Source: Streptomyces sp. cf386
GTDB taxonomy: Bacteria > Actinomycetota > Actinomycetes > Streptomycetales > Streptomycetaceae
Assembly (NCBI RefSeq): GCF_900103585.1
Contig: NZ_FNHV01000032.1
Span: 23,021 to 87,020, forward strand
Direction: 5' to 3'
Length of the DNA stretch: 64,000 nucleotides
Position numbers and translations under genes: made by a program. The notes beneath the pieces were generated by a model that saw only the letters and a program-made list of their open reading frames with translations, had not been told where the DNA came from and made no database searches. How positions within the stretch are numbered: position 1 is the stretch's first letter; the number at the start of each line of letters is the position of its first letter. Of this stretch, positions 33,508 through 41,806 are shown piece after piece.

Positions 33508-35001
33508 ATGACCTCCTCTTCTTCCTTTTCCCAGGACACTCAGCGCCTCGCGCACAGCTATCCCGAAGGTCTTCGGGCCGATGCCCTGATGGAAGAGGAC
33601 GTCGCCTGGAGCCTCGAGATCGACGGAGAGCGGGACGGCGACCAGTTCGACCGCTCCGAGCGCGCGGCACTGCGCCGTGTGGCGGGCCTCTCCACCGAGC
33701 TCGAGGACGTCACCGAGGTCGAGTACCGCCAGCTCCGCCTGGAGCGGGTCGTGCTCGTCGGTGTCTGGACCTCGGGGACCGTGCAGGACGCGGACAACTC
33801 CCTCGCGGAGCTCGCCGCCCTCGCGGAGACCGCGGGCGCGCTGGTGCTCGACGGCGTGACGCAGCGCCGCGACAAGCCCGACGCGGCCACCTACATCGGC
33901 TCCGGCAAGGCCACCGAGCTCAGGGACATCGTCCTCGAGACCGGCGCCGACACCGTCATCTGCGACGGTGAGCTCAGCCCGGGCCAGCTCATCCACCTCG
34001 AAGACGTCGTCAAGGTCAAGGTCATCGACCGTACGGCTCTGATCCTCGACATCTTCGCCCAGCACGCCAAGTCCCGAGAGGGCAAGGCGCAGGTCGCGCT
34101 CGCGCAGATGCAGTACATGCTGCCGAGGCTCCGCGGCTGGGGTCAGTCGCTGTCCCGGCAGATGGGCGGCGGCAAGGGCGGCGGCCTCGCCACCCGTGGT
34201 CCCGGTGAGACCAAGATCGAGACGGACCGGCGTCGGATCCGCGAGAAGATGGCGAAGATGCGCCGGGAGATCGCGGAGATGAAGACCGGCCGCGACATCC
34301 AGCGCCAGGTGCGCCGGCGCAACAAGGTGCCGTCCGTCGCCATCGCGGGCTACACCAACGCCGGCAAGTCGTCCCTGCTCAACCGCCTCACCGGCGCGGG
34401 CGTGCTGGTCGAGAACGCCCTGTTCGCGACCCTCGACCCGACCGTGCGCCGGGCCGAGACCCCGGGCGGACGTCAGTACACGCTGGCCGACACGGTCGGC
34501 TTCGTACGACACCTGCCGCACCACCTGGTCGAGGCGTTCCGCTCCACCATGGAAGAGGTCGGTGACTCCGACCTGATCCTGCACGTGGTGGACGGTTCGC
34601 ACCCGAACCCGGAGGAGCAGCTGGCCGCCGTGCGCGAGGTGATCAGGGACGTCGGCGCGACCGATGTGCCGGAGATCGTCGTGATCAACAAGGCGGACGC
34701 GGCCGATCCGCTGACGCTGCAGCGCCTGATGCGGATCGAGAAGCGTTCCATCGCGGTCTCGGCCCGTACCGGCAAGGGCATCGAGGAGCTGCTCGCGCTG
34801 ATCGACAGCGAGCTGCCGCGTCCGTCGGTCGAGATCGAGGCGCTCGTGCCGTACACGCACGGCAAGCTGGTCGCCCGCGCCCACACCGAGGGCGAGGTGA
34901 TCTCCGAGGAGCACACCCCGGAGGGCACGCTGCTCAAGGTGCGGGTGCATGAGGAGCTGGCGGCGGATCTCGCGCCGTACGTTCCGACGCCGACCGCCTG
35001 A
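33508..35001 (+). CDS. hflX: Ribosome-associated GTPase HflX
   Basis: A 497-residue OBG-class GTPase that splits or rescues stalled ribosomes in other bacteria. The N-terminal HflX domain ends in QMQYMLPRLRGWGQSLSRQM and GGGLATRGPGETKIETDRRR; the G domain has G1 IAGYTNAGKSSLLNRL, G2 ATLDPTVRR, G3 LADTVGFVRHLP and G4 VINKAD. ATG 33508 (MTSSSSFSQD) is preceded by AAGGA; the upstream extension to 33430 is not supported. It shares a terminator with the convergent protease gene. Confidence 0.95.
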   Translation: MTSSSSFSQDTQRLAHSYPEGLRADALMEEDVAWSLEIDGERDGDQFDRSERAALRRVAGLSTELEDVTEVEYRQLRLERVVLVGVWTSGTVQDADNSLAELAALAETAGALVLDGVTQRRDKPDAATYIGSGKATELRDIVLETGADTVICDGELSPGQLIHLEDVVKVKVIDRTALILDIFAQHAKSREGKAQVALAQMQYMLPRLRGWGQSLSRQMGGGKGGGLATRGPGETKIETDRRRIREKMAKMRREIAEMKTGRDIQRQVRRRNKVPSVAIAGYTNAGKSSLLNRLTGAGVLVENALFATLDPTVRRAETPGGRQYTLADTVGFVRHLPHHLVEAFRSTMEEVGDSDLILHVVDGSHPNPEEQLAAVREVIRDVGATDVPEIVVINKADAADPLTLQRLMRIEKRSIAVSARTGKGIEELLALIDSELPRPSVEIEALVPYTHGKLVARAHTEGEVISEEHTPEGTLLKVRVHEELAADLAPYVPTPTA

Positions 35002-35064
35002 GCTGTCGTACGCCGACCGCCTGGGCCGTCGTGAGACGGCGGCCTGAGCTGCCGTAGAACCGCC

Positions 35065-35100
35065 GAAGGCCCGCCCCCTGTCGCAGGGGAGCGGGCCTTC
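35065..35100. terminator. Bidirectional terminator between hflX and the protease gene
   Basis: A 16-bp stem with one unpaired A: GAAGGCCCGCCCCCTG (35065-35080) pairs with CAGGGG-a-GCGGGCCTTC (35084-35100) over a three-base loop. It serves convergent genes ending at 35001 and 35138. Confidence 0.9.
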
Positions 35101-35137
35101 AGTGCGTGTCCTGTCCGTCCGGGCGCGTCAGCCCGTG

Positions 35138-36346
35138 TCACTTACCGCCGTACGTCTTGCTCATGTTCTGGTACAGCGCTTCGGCCTTCGCCCCCAACTG
35201 CGGGCCCGCGAGCCAGGTGTTGTCCGCCGGGCCGATCGACGTGTTCGACACCAGCTTGGTCTCGCCGCCCACCACCCGGAACCAGCCGCCGCCCGACGAA
35301 CCGCCGGTCATGGTGCAGCCGATGCGGTACATCGTCGGCAGGGTCGGGCTCAGCGAGAGGCGGCCCGGCCGGTCGAGGCACCTGAACATCTGCAGGCCGC
35401 TGTACGGCGCTGCCGCCGGGTAGCCCCAGGCGCCCATCGTGGCGACGTCGGCCGCCGACGGGGTCGAGAAGTCCACGTCGAGCGCGGCGCCGACCGTCTC
35501 CTCGAGCGACTTGGAGCCCTGCTCCGGCTTCACATGCAGGACGGAGTAGTCGTACGTGGCACCCGCGCCGCCGGTCTCCGAGCCGCCCTGGATCCACTCG
35601 TTCGAGGTCGAGACCCAGTCGGCCCACCAGTTGCCGTACGGGGCGACCTCGGAGGCGTTCGCGTTGCGCAGCTGGGCCGCGGACTTGCCGAGGTCGTTGT
35701 AGGCGGGCACGAAGACGATGTTGCGGTACCAGCCACCCTTGCCACCGGCGTGCACGCAGTGGCCGGCCGTCCAGACGAGGTTGGACTTGCCGGGGTGGTT
35801 GACGTCCTTGATGACCGTGCCGGAGCAGACGGCCGGGCCGTCGGGGGAGTCGAAGAAGACCTTGCCGACGGGGGCCGCGTTCTCGTGGTACGGAGTCTTC
35901 TCGGCCGTGGCCTCGACGGGCGCCGGCTCCGGGTCACTGATGCCCTGGTCGGCCGCGGCGTCCTGCGTGGTGATCGTCTTGTTGGCCTCCTTGGCGGACT
36001 GCATCCGCTCAGGCTTCCAGAGGCCCTCGATCACCGGGTTGACGAAGTCCTTGGCTTCGCTGAGCCACTTGTCCTTGTCCCAGTTCTTCCAGGCGCCGTC
36101 CTTCCACTTGTCGACATCGATGCCATGCTCCTTGAGCTTGTCCGCGATGTCGGCCGGGATCTGGATCTTGCCGTCGCCGATGCCGGCGGCCTGGGACGCG
36201 GCTGCGTCGGCCTTGTCGCCCGCCGTGTCCTGTGCCGAGCCGCCACAGGCGGTCGCGGTCAGCGCCAGGGCGGCGACGAACCCGGTGGCGGTGAGGACGG
36301 AGCGCCGCCCGCGGCGTGGCGCTGCGGGCGTACGTGTGGAACGCAT
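35138..36346 (-). CDS. Secreted trypsin-like serine peptidase, lipoprotein (copy 1)
   Basis: A 402-residue exported protein. The signal peptide ends in the lipobox LTATAC at about residue 33. A conserved charged region follows (DKLKEHGIDVDKWKDGAWKN), then a chymotrypsin-fold domain with His in VWTAGHCVHAGGKGG and Ser in TMTGGSSGGGWF. ATG 36346 is chosen because it starts MRSTRTPAAPRRGRRS just before the hydrophobic core; the longer frame is rejected. It is a tandem paralogue of the gene at 36609. Substrate unknown; the acidic/basic N-terminal region could be a pro-region or protein contact. Confidence 0.9.
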   Translation of the reverse strand: MRSTRTPAAPRRGRRSVLTATGFVAALALTATACGGSAQDTAGDKADAAASQAAGIGDGKIQIPADIADKLKEHGIDVDKWKDGAWKNWDKDKWLSEAKDFVNPVIEGLWKPERMQSAKEANKTITTQDAAADQGISDPEPAPVEATAEKTPYHENAAPVGKVFFDSPDGPAVCSGTVIKDVNHPGKSNLVWTAGHCVHAGGKGGWYRNIVFVPAYNDLGKSAAQLRNANASEVAPYGNWWADWVSTSNEWIQGGSETGGAGATYDYSVLHVKPEQGSKSLEETVGAALDVDFSTPSAADVATMGAWGYPAAAPYSGLQMFRCLDRPGRLSLSPTLPTMYRIGCTMTGGSSGGGWFRVVGGETKLVSNTSIGPADNTWLAGPQLGAKAEALYQNMSKTYGGK

Positions 36347-36550
36347 GGTGCGGTAACCCCCGTGGGAACGTGCTGTGGTGTCGTGCCTGATGGCAGGCGC
36401 CTGTCGCGCGGGGCGTACAGGCTCCGGTGCGGCCCCTCGAACGCGACACCCCACTATGCCCGGGGAATTGAGGGCGAACGGCGGCGAGGCGGTGAAGGTT
36501 TCTCCCCACCGCCCCGCCGCCGGTGCCCATGATGCCTTCGCTGACCGGTG

Positions 36551-36580
36551 CCCGGGTAACGGCGCCGGCCGTTACCCGGG
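36551..36580 (-). terminator. Terminator after protease copy 2
   Basis: CCCGGGTAACGGC (36551-36563) pairs perfectly with 36568-36580 around a four-base loop, 28 bases past the stop of the gene at 36609 and upstream of copy 1. It implies the two protease genes are mostly transcribed separately. Confidence 0.85.
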
Positions 36581-36608
36581 GAACCTCACTGACCGCTACC
36601 AGGGCAGA

Positions 36609-37829
36609 TCACTGGCCGGTGTACTTCTCACTCACCGAGTCGAAGATGTCCTTGGCCTCCTTGCCCAGCCGCGGGCCCGCGAGCCACCCCGATGTGACCG
36701 GCCCGATCGAGGTGTTGGACACGAGCGCCGGCTTGCCGTCCGAGCCCGTCGCGACCCAGCCACCACCGGACGAACCGCCGGTCATCGTGCAGCCGATGCG
36801 GTACATCGTCGGGTCCGAGGCGTTGATCGACAGCCGACCCGGCTTGTCCTGGCACTGGTACAGCTTCTGGCCGTCGAACGGCGCCGCAGCCGGGTAGCCG
36901 ATCGCCTTCATGCTGGCCACGTCGGGCACGGCCGGGGCGTTGAAGTTCACCGGAAGGGCCGAACCGACCGTCTCCTCCAGGGACTTGCCGTTGCCGCCGG
37001 CCTCCGGCTTCACATGCAGCACGGCGAAGTCGTACGACGCGCCGTCCCCGCCGGTCTGACCGCCCTGCGCGATCCACTGGTCCGAGGTCTGCGCCCAGTC
37101 GGCCCACCACACGCCGTACGGAGCGACCTTCTCCCTGGCGGCGCCTTCCAACTCCGAGGTTTCCATGGCCGCGTCGTTGTACGAGGGCACGAACGCGATG
37201 TTCCGGTACCAGCCGCCGCTCTTGCCCGCGTGCACACAGTGGCCCGCGGTCCACACCATGTTGGACTTGCCGGGGTTGGCCGGGTCCTTCACGACCGTCG
37301 CCGAGCAGACGGCCGGGCCGTCGGGGGAGTCGAACAACACCTTCCCCGCCTGGGGGGCGTTGGCGTGGTACGTAGGCGCCACGGCCTGCGCGTCCACCGG
37401 CTCGGGCGTCGGGTCGGTCACACCCTGGTCACCGGAGAGGTCACTGTCGTCGACACCCCGGTCCGGGTCGTCGGCCTCCCGCATACGGTCCGGGTCCCAC
37501 AGCCCCTCGATGATCGGGTTGATGTAGTCCTTGGCCTCGCGCAGCCAGTCGTCCCTGTCCCAGTTCTTCCAGGCGCCGTCCTTCCACTTGTCGAGGTCGA
37601 TCCCGTGCTCCTTGAGCCTGTCCTTGATGTCGTCCGGGATCGTGATCTTGCCGTCACCTCCGGCCGCCGCGGACGCGGTGGCCTCGCCGCCGGCCTCGGC
37701 GTCGCCCGACTCACAGGCCGTTGCGGTGAGGGCCAGTGCCGCCGCGAGTGCGACCACGGACAGCGGGGAGGTTCTGCGGCGCGCGCTCCTCTCCCGACGA
37801 GCGGTGAACGACGGCCGAATCGATCGCAT
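36609..37829 (-). CDS. Secreted trypsin-like serine peptidase, lipoprotein (copy 2)
   Basis: A 406-residue paralogue of the gene at 35138. The lipobox is LTATAC at about residue 39; the shared region reads DRLKEHGIDLDKWKDGAWKN; catalytic His is in VWTAGHCVHAGKSGG and Ser in TMTGGSSGGGWV. The two proteins align along their whole length, so this is a tandem duplication. ATG at 37829. It is divergent from the second M1 peptidase gene. Function beyond predicted extracellular proteolysis is unknown. Confidence 0.9.
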   Translation of the reverse strand: MRSIRPSFTARRERSARRRTSPLSVVALAAALALTATACESGDAEAGGEATASAAAGGDGKITIPDDIKDRLKEHGIDLDKWKDGAWKNWDRDDWLREAKDYINPIIEGLWDPDRMREADDPDRGVDDSDLSGDQGVTDPTPEPVDAQAVAPTYHANAPQAGKVLFDSPDGPAVCSATVVKDPANPGKSNMVWTAGHCVHAGKSGGWYRNIAFVPSYNDAAMETSELEGAAREKVAPYGVWWADWAQTSDQWIAQGGQTGGDGASYDFAVLHVKPEAGGNGKSLEETVGSALPVNFNAPAVPDVASMKAIGYPAAAPFDGQKLYQCQDKPGRLSINASDPTMYRIGCTMTGGSSGGGWVATGSDGKPALVSNTSIGPVTSGWLAGPRLGKEAKDIFDSVSEKYTGQ

Positions 37830-38188
37830 GATCTGACTCCCCCTGAGGTGACAGTACTTGGGCGCCGCGACCGTGAACTCCTGCTGATCACTCGCTGGTT
37901 CCGCGTGAGGTCACGGCGCGGTTGGGACGGCATCACACACTATGCCGTCGCTGTGGGGGAGTTCCGACGGAACGGCAACGGTTTCGCTACGGGCTTGCTG
38001 ACCTGGCAATTCGTCCAGAGACTTGCTGATTTGACGTTCCCTCGACTCCGGTCTCGCAGCGGACACGCCGACGGCTGGGGCGGCCGTGAGAAGTCGGGCT
38101 GTTGAGAGACTTTGCCGACAGTGAGGCAACCGAGAGGCAGTGCGGGGTTTCTGACGTCTCGCGTCCTGCGATCGATTGGAGACTCGAC
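37830..38188. promoter_or_regulatory. Divergent region between protease copy 2 and the second M1 peptidase
   Basis: This 359-base region is free of genes and must contain both promoters. CTTGCTGA occurs twice (near 37994 and 38022). I see no strong palindrome or hexamer pair. Confidence 0.4.
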
Positions 38189-39661
38189 ATGACCCCCCAT
38201 GCAGCGAACGACCGGCGGCTTCGGCCGGCTGCCTCGGGCCGTCTGTCCGGCTGGGTTCCCGCTACCGCACTCCTCCTGGCCATGACGACCTCCTGCACTG
38301 GCTCCGCGTCGGGGGACGACAGCGCCGCAGGCCCGAGGCCTGGCGCTGCCGGGGTGGGTGACCGGCTGTTTCCCGCGCTCGGCAATGGCGGCTACGACGT
38401 GGCGCACTACGGACTGACTCTGGACTACGTGCCCGAGAACAACCGTCTGAAGGGCACGGCCGTCATCACGGCGCGCGCCACGCAGGACCTGAGCCGTTTC
38501 AACCTCGACCTGTCGGGGCTGCGGGTACGTACGGCCACGGTGCAGGGTGCGAAGGCCCAATTCTCGCGTGAAAAGGACGAGTTGCGGGTGACACCGGCGA
38601 AGCCGGTCAAGGATGGCGACATCTTCAAGACGGTCGTCACCTACGACGGCACCCCACGCACGATCGAGAACGACGACGGAGGTCTGGAAGGCTGGATCGA
38701 GACCGATGACGGCGCGACCGCCCTCGGCCAGCCCGCCGGTTCCATGACCTGGTTCCCGGGCAACCACCATCCCTCGGACAAGGCCACGTACGACATCACG
38801 GTCACCGTGCCCAAGGACGAGGACGGCGACCCCTACGACGTGGTCGGCAACGGCGAGCTGACCGCGCAGGAGGACAACGGCGATTCGGTGACCCGGCACT
38901 GGCGCACCGAAGAGCCCATGGCCGGCTATCTCGCCCACATCTCCGTCGGCTACTTCGAGATCGACAAGGGCCGGACCGACGACGACCTGCCCGTCTACGT
39001 CGCCATCGACCCCGACGAGTCCGAAGACGCCGCGGACGTCAAAGATCTCGTGCCCGAGATCGTCGGCTGGGCGAGCAGACGGTTCGGCCCGTACCCCTTC
39101 TCCTCCACCGGCGCCATCGTCGATCACCTGCCCGACCTCGACTACGCCCTGGAGACCCAGACCAAGCCCTACTTCGACGAGGCGCCGGACGAGACGCTGC
39201 TCGTGCACGAGCTGGCGCACCAGTGGTTCGGCAACTCCGTCACCCCGCGCCAGTGGAAGGACATGTGGCTCAACGAGGGCCTGGCCACCTACGCGGAGTG
39301 GCTCTGGGAGGAGGAGCACGGCGGCAGGGACACCGACCAGATCTTCGAGGACTTCTACGACGGCACGGATTCCGAGAGCGAGGGCATCTGGGCCTTCGCC
39401 CCGGCCGATCCTCCCAGCGCGGCGCGCGTCTCCGACCCGCCCGTCTACGGACGCGGCGCCATGGTCGTGCACGAGCTGCGCAAGGCCGTCGGCGACGAGA
39501 CCTTCTTCGACATCCTCCGCACCTGGACCCGACAGCACCGGCACGGCAACGCCGACACCAGGCAGTTCATCGCCCTGTGTGAGGCCAGGTCCGGGAAGAA
39601 CCTGACGAAACTGTTTGATGTCTGGCTCTTCAACAAGGAGAAGCCGTCCCGGACGAAATGA
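38189..39661 (+). CDS. M1-family zinc metallopeptidase, predicted lipoprotein
   Basis: A 490-residue exported peptidase and paralogue of the one at 31694. The signal peptide core VPATALLLAMTTSC ends in a lipobox Cys at about residue 34. Zinc ligands are His340, His344 and Glu363 with catalytic Glu341 in VHELAHQWFGNS and WLNEGLATY. ATG 38189 has TTGGAGA upstream; an in-frame extension to 38102 is less likely. It lacks the Lys-rich tail of its paralogue and so is probably membrane-anchored where the other is released. Confidence 0.92.
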   Translation: MTPHAANDRRLRPAASGRLSGWVPATALLLAMTTSCTGSASGDDSAAGPRPGAAGVGDRLFPALGNGGYDVAHYGLTLDYVPENNRLKGTAVITARATQDLSRFNLDLSGLRVRTATVQGAKAQFSREKDELRVTPAKPVKDGDIFKTVVTYDGTPRTIENDDGGLEGWIETDDGATALGQPAGSMTWFPGNHHPSDKATYDITVTVPKDEDGDPYDVVGNGELTAQEDNGDSVTRHWRTEEPMAGYLAHISVGYFEIDKGRTDDDLPVYVAIDPDESEDAADVKDLVPEIVGWASRRFGPYPFSSTGAIVDHLPDLDYALETQTKPYFDEAPDETLLVHELAHQWFGNSVTPRQWKDMWLNEGLATYAEWLWEEEHGGRDTDQIFEDFYDGTDSESEGIWAFAPADPPSAARVSDPPVYGRGAMVVHELRKAVGDETFFDILRTWTRQHRHGNADTRQFIALCEARSGKNLTKLFDVWLFNKEKPSRTK

Positions 39662-39926
39662 GTTCCAAGCGCGTGGTTCATCCGGAGGGAAAGGTTCTGG
39701 GCGGTGGTGAACCGGCAACGGTTTCACTCAGGCAAGGATCTTGAAGCAACCCGTAACCCGGTGAACGGTCCGGGGTTGGTAGCGGTTGGGGGCCCGCCGT
39801 CCATGGGCGGCCTCCAGTGCCCAGTTCCCCGGAGTTTCGAGTGGACGCTCGCGGGGCTTCGTATGTCGGGTCGGGCGAGGACACGAGAGACCTGCTCGCC
39901 CCTGGACAGCGGGAGGACAGGGAGCC
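39662..39926. promoter_or_regulatory. Upstream region of the siderophore-like gene set
   Basis: This 265-base region precedes the aminotransferase gene. I looked for the 19-bp DmdR1/IdeR iron box (TTAGGTTAGGCTAACCTAA type) and did not find one. No clear promoter hexamers are seen. Confidence 0.4.
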
Positions 39927-41636
39927 ATGGCCGTGACCGAATCTTTGCGCGGGGGGACGTCCGAGTCGGCGGGGGCGCGCGCCGTGCACGAAGGGATCCT
40001 GCGGCGGCAGTCGGCGCGCGAGTCGGCGGCGCGCACCTACGCGCGCGCCCTGCCGATCGTGCCGGTGCGGGCGCGTGGGCTGACCATCGAGGGCGCGGAC
40101 GGCCGCCGCTACCTGGACTGCCTCTCGGGCGCCGGGACCTTGGCGCTCGGACACAATCACCCGGTCGTCCTGGAGGCCATCCGCAAGGTCCTCGACTCCG
40201 GCGCACCGCTGCACGTCCTCGACCTGGCGACCCCCGTCAAGGACGCCTTCATCACCGAGTTGTTCCACACCCTGCCGCCCGGCCTCGCCGGGCACGCGCG
40301 CGTGCAGTTCTGCGGACCGGCCGGCACCGATGCGGTGGAGGCCGCCTTCAAGCTCGTCCGGGCCGCGACGGGTCGAACCGGAATGCTCGCCTTCAGCGGC
40401 GCCTACCACGGGATGACCGCCGGAGCGCTCGAAGCGTCCGGGGGCGCCTACGACGTACGGGTCGCGCGCCTGCCCTACCCGCAGGATTACCGCTGCCCCT
40501 TCGGCGTAGGCGGCGAAGACGGCGCCGAACTCGCCGCCCGCTGGACCGAATCCATCCTCGACGATCCCAAGTCCGGGGTACCGCGCCCTGCCGGGATGAT
40601 CCTCGAACCCGTCCAGGGCGAGGGCGGTGTCATCCCCGCGCCGGACGGCTGGATGCGACGCATGCGGCAGATCACGGCCGACCGATCCATCCCACTGATC
40701 GCCGACGAGGTCCAGACGGGGGTCGGGCGCACCGGCTCCTTCTGGGCGGTGGAGCACAGCGGCGTCACCCCCGATGTGATGGTCCTCTCCAAGGCCATCG
40801 GCGGCAGCCTTCCCCTGGCCGTCATCGTCTACCGAGACGACCTCGACGCCTGGCAGCCCGGCGCCCACGCCGGCACCTTCCGCGGTAACCAACTCGCCAT
40901 GGCCGCCGGTACGGCGACGCTCGCCTACGTCCGCGAGAACCGGCTCGCTGAGCGGGCTGCTGAACTGGGCTCGCGGATGCTCAGCCAACTCCAGGGACTC
41001 GCGGGGGAGTTCGCGTGTATCGGCGATGTGCGGGGGAGGGGATTGATGATCGGGGTCGAGGTGGTGGAGCCGTCGAGCGACCCCGGTCGTGTCGAGGGGC
41101 GTCCGGATTCCCTGTTGGCGGGGATCGAGGGGGTTGGCAGTGGGCCGGTCGGCAGCGGGCCGGGACTGGAGTTTCTGGCCGCTCCTGGAGGAGACGGGGA
41201 GACGCCGGGCCACGCCGAAGGCGGCGCTGCTGGTCTCGGTCGTGCCGGCGGCGGGAGAGGCGTCCTCGTAGGGCTCGACCCCGCCGAAAGCGCGGGTGGC
41301 TCATCGGCGGGCCCCGCCTCCATCGGCCGAGCAGCAGGAGCGGCGGCAGCGCAGGGCACGGAACGTCACCCTCGACCCGCCGCCCCCGAACTTGCGCTCG
41401 CCATCCAGCGGGAGTGTCTGCGACGTGGCCTGATCGTCGAACTCGGCGGCCGCCACTCCAGCGTCGTACGGCTGCTTCCTCCCCTGACCATCAGCGACGA
41501 GCAGGCAGCCGCAGTGCTGGACCGGCTGGCCGACGCGGTGGACACGGTGTCCCGCGACCACGCAGACAACGACCGGACACACCAGCCGAACCCACGGCAC
41601 CGGCGGCACGACGATCGGGCCGACTGGGCGGGGTAG
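39927..41636 (+). CDS. Diaminobutyrate/ornithine-type class III aminotransferase with low-complexity insertion
   Basis: A 569-residue PLP enzyme of fold type I. Motifs: VQFCGPAGTDAVEAAFKL, FSGAYHGMTAGAL, PVQGEGGVIPAPDGWM, LIADEVQTGVGRTGSFWA and the PLP lysine in MVLSKAIGGSLP. It resembles 2,4-diaminobutyrate--2-oxoglutarate aminotransferases of siderophore and ectoine loci. About 100 Gly/Ala/Ser/Pro-rich residues (roughly 383-485) are inserted in the C-terminal domain between GRGLMIGVEVVEP and PELALAIQRECLRRGL. ATG 39927 follows GGAGG-type sequence. It probably supplies a diamine for the synthetase encoded downstream. Confidence 0.88.
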   Translation: MAVTESLRGGTSESAGARAVHEGILRRQSARESAARTYARALPIVPVRARGLTIEGADGRRYLDCLSGAGTLALGHNHPVVLEAIRKVLDSGAPLHVLDLATPVKDAFITELFHTLPPGLAGHARVQFCGPAGTDAVEAAFKLVRAATGRTGMLAFSGAYHGMTAGALEASGGAYDVRVARLPYPQDYRCPFGVGGEDGAELAARWTESILDDPKSGVPRPAGMILEPVQGEGGVIPAPDGWMRRMRQITADRSIPLIADEVQTGVGRTGSFWAVEHSGVTPDVMVLSKAIGGSLPLAVIVYRDDLDAWQPGAHAGTFRGNQLAMAAGTATLAYVRENRLAERAAELGSRMLSQLQGLAGEFACIGDVRGRGLMIGVEVVEPSSDPGRVEGRPDSLLAGIEGVGSGPVGSGPGLEFLAAPGGDGETPGHAEGGAAGLGRAGGGRGVLVGLDPAESAGGSSAGPASIGRAAGAAAAQGTERHPRPAAPELALAIQRECLRRGLIVELGGRHSSVVRLLPPLTISDEQAAAVLDRLADAVDTVSRDHADNDRTHQPNPRHRRHDDRADWAG

Positions 41637-41806
41637 CACGGCAGCCGAGAGGGCGCATCAGCGCGCACTCCGAGCAGTGCCCTCGCGTCGGCGTCCGTCG
41701 ACGTACCCGCTCCCGAGTCACGGCTCACCAACAAAAGACATGCCCACCCGCGTCCCAGAACGTCGGCCGTCCCGCACGGGCCGGAACCACCTCAAGAGGA
41801 CCAGCC

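Noticed and set aside
39662..39926. DmdR1/IdeR iron box upstream of the siderophore-like genes
   Set aside because: No 19-bp sequence resembling TTAGGTTAGGCTAACCTAA is visible.
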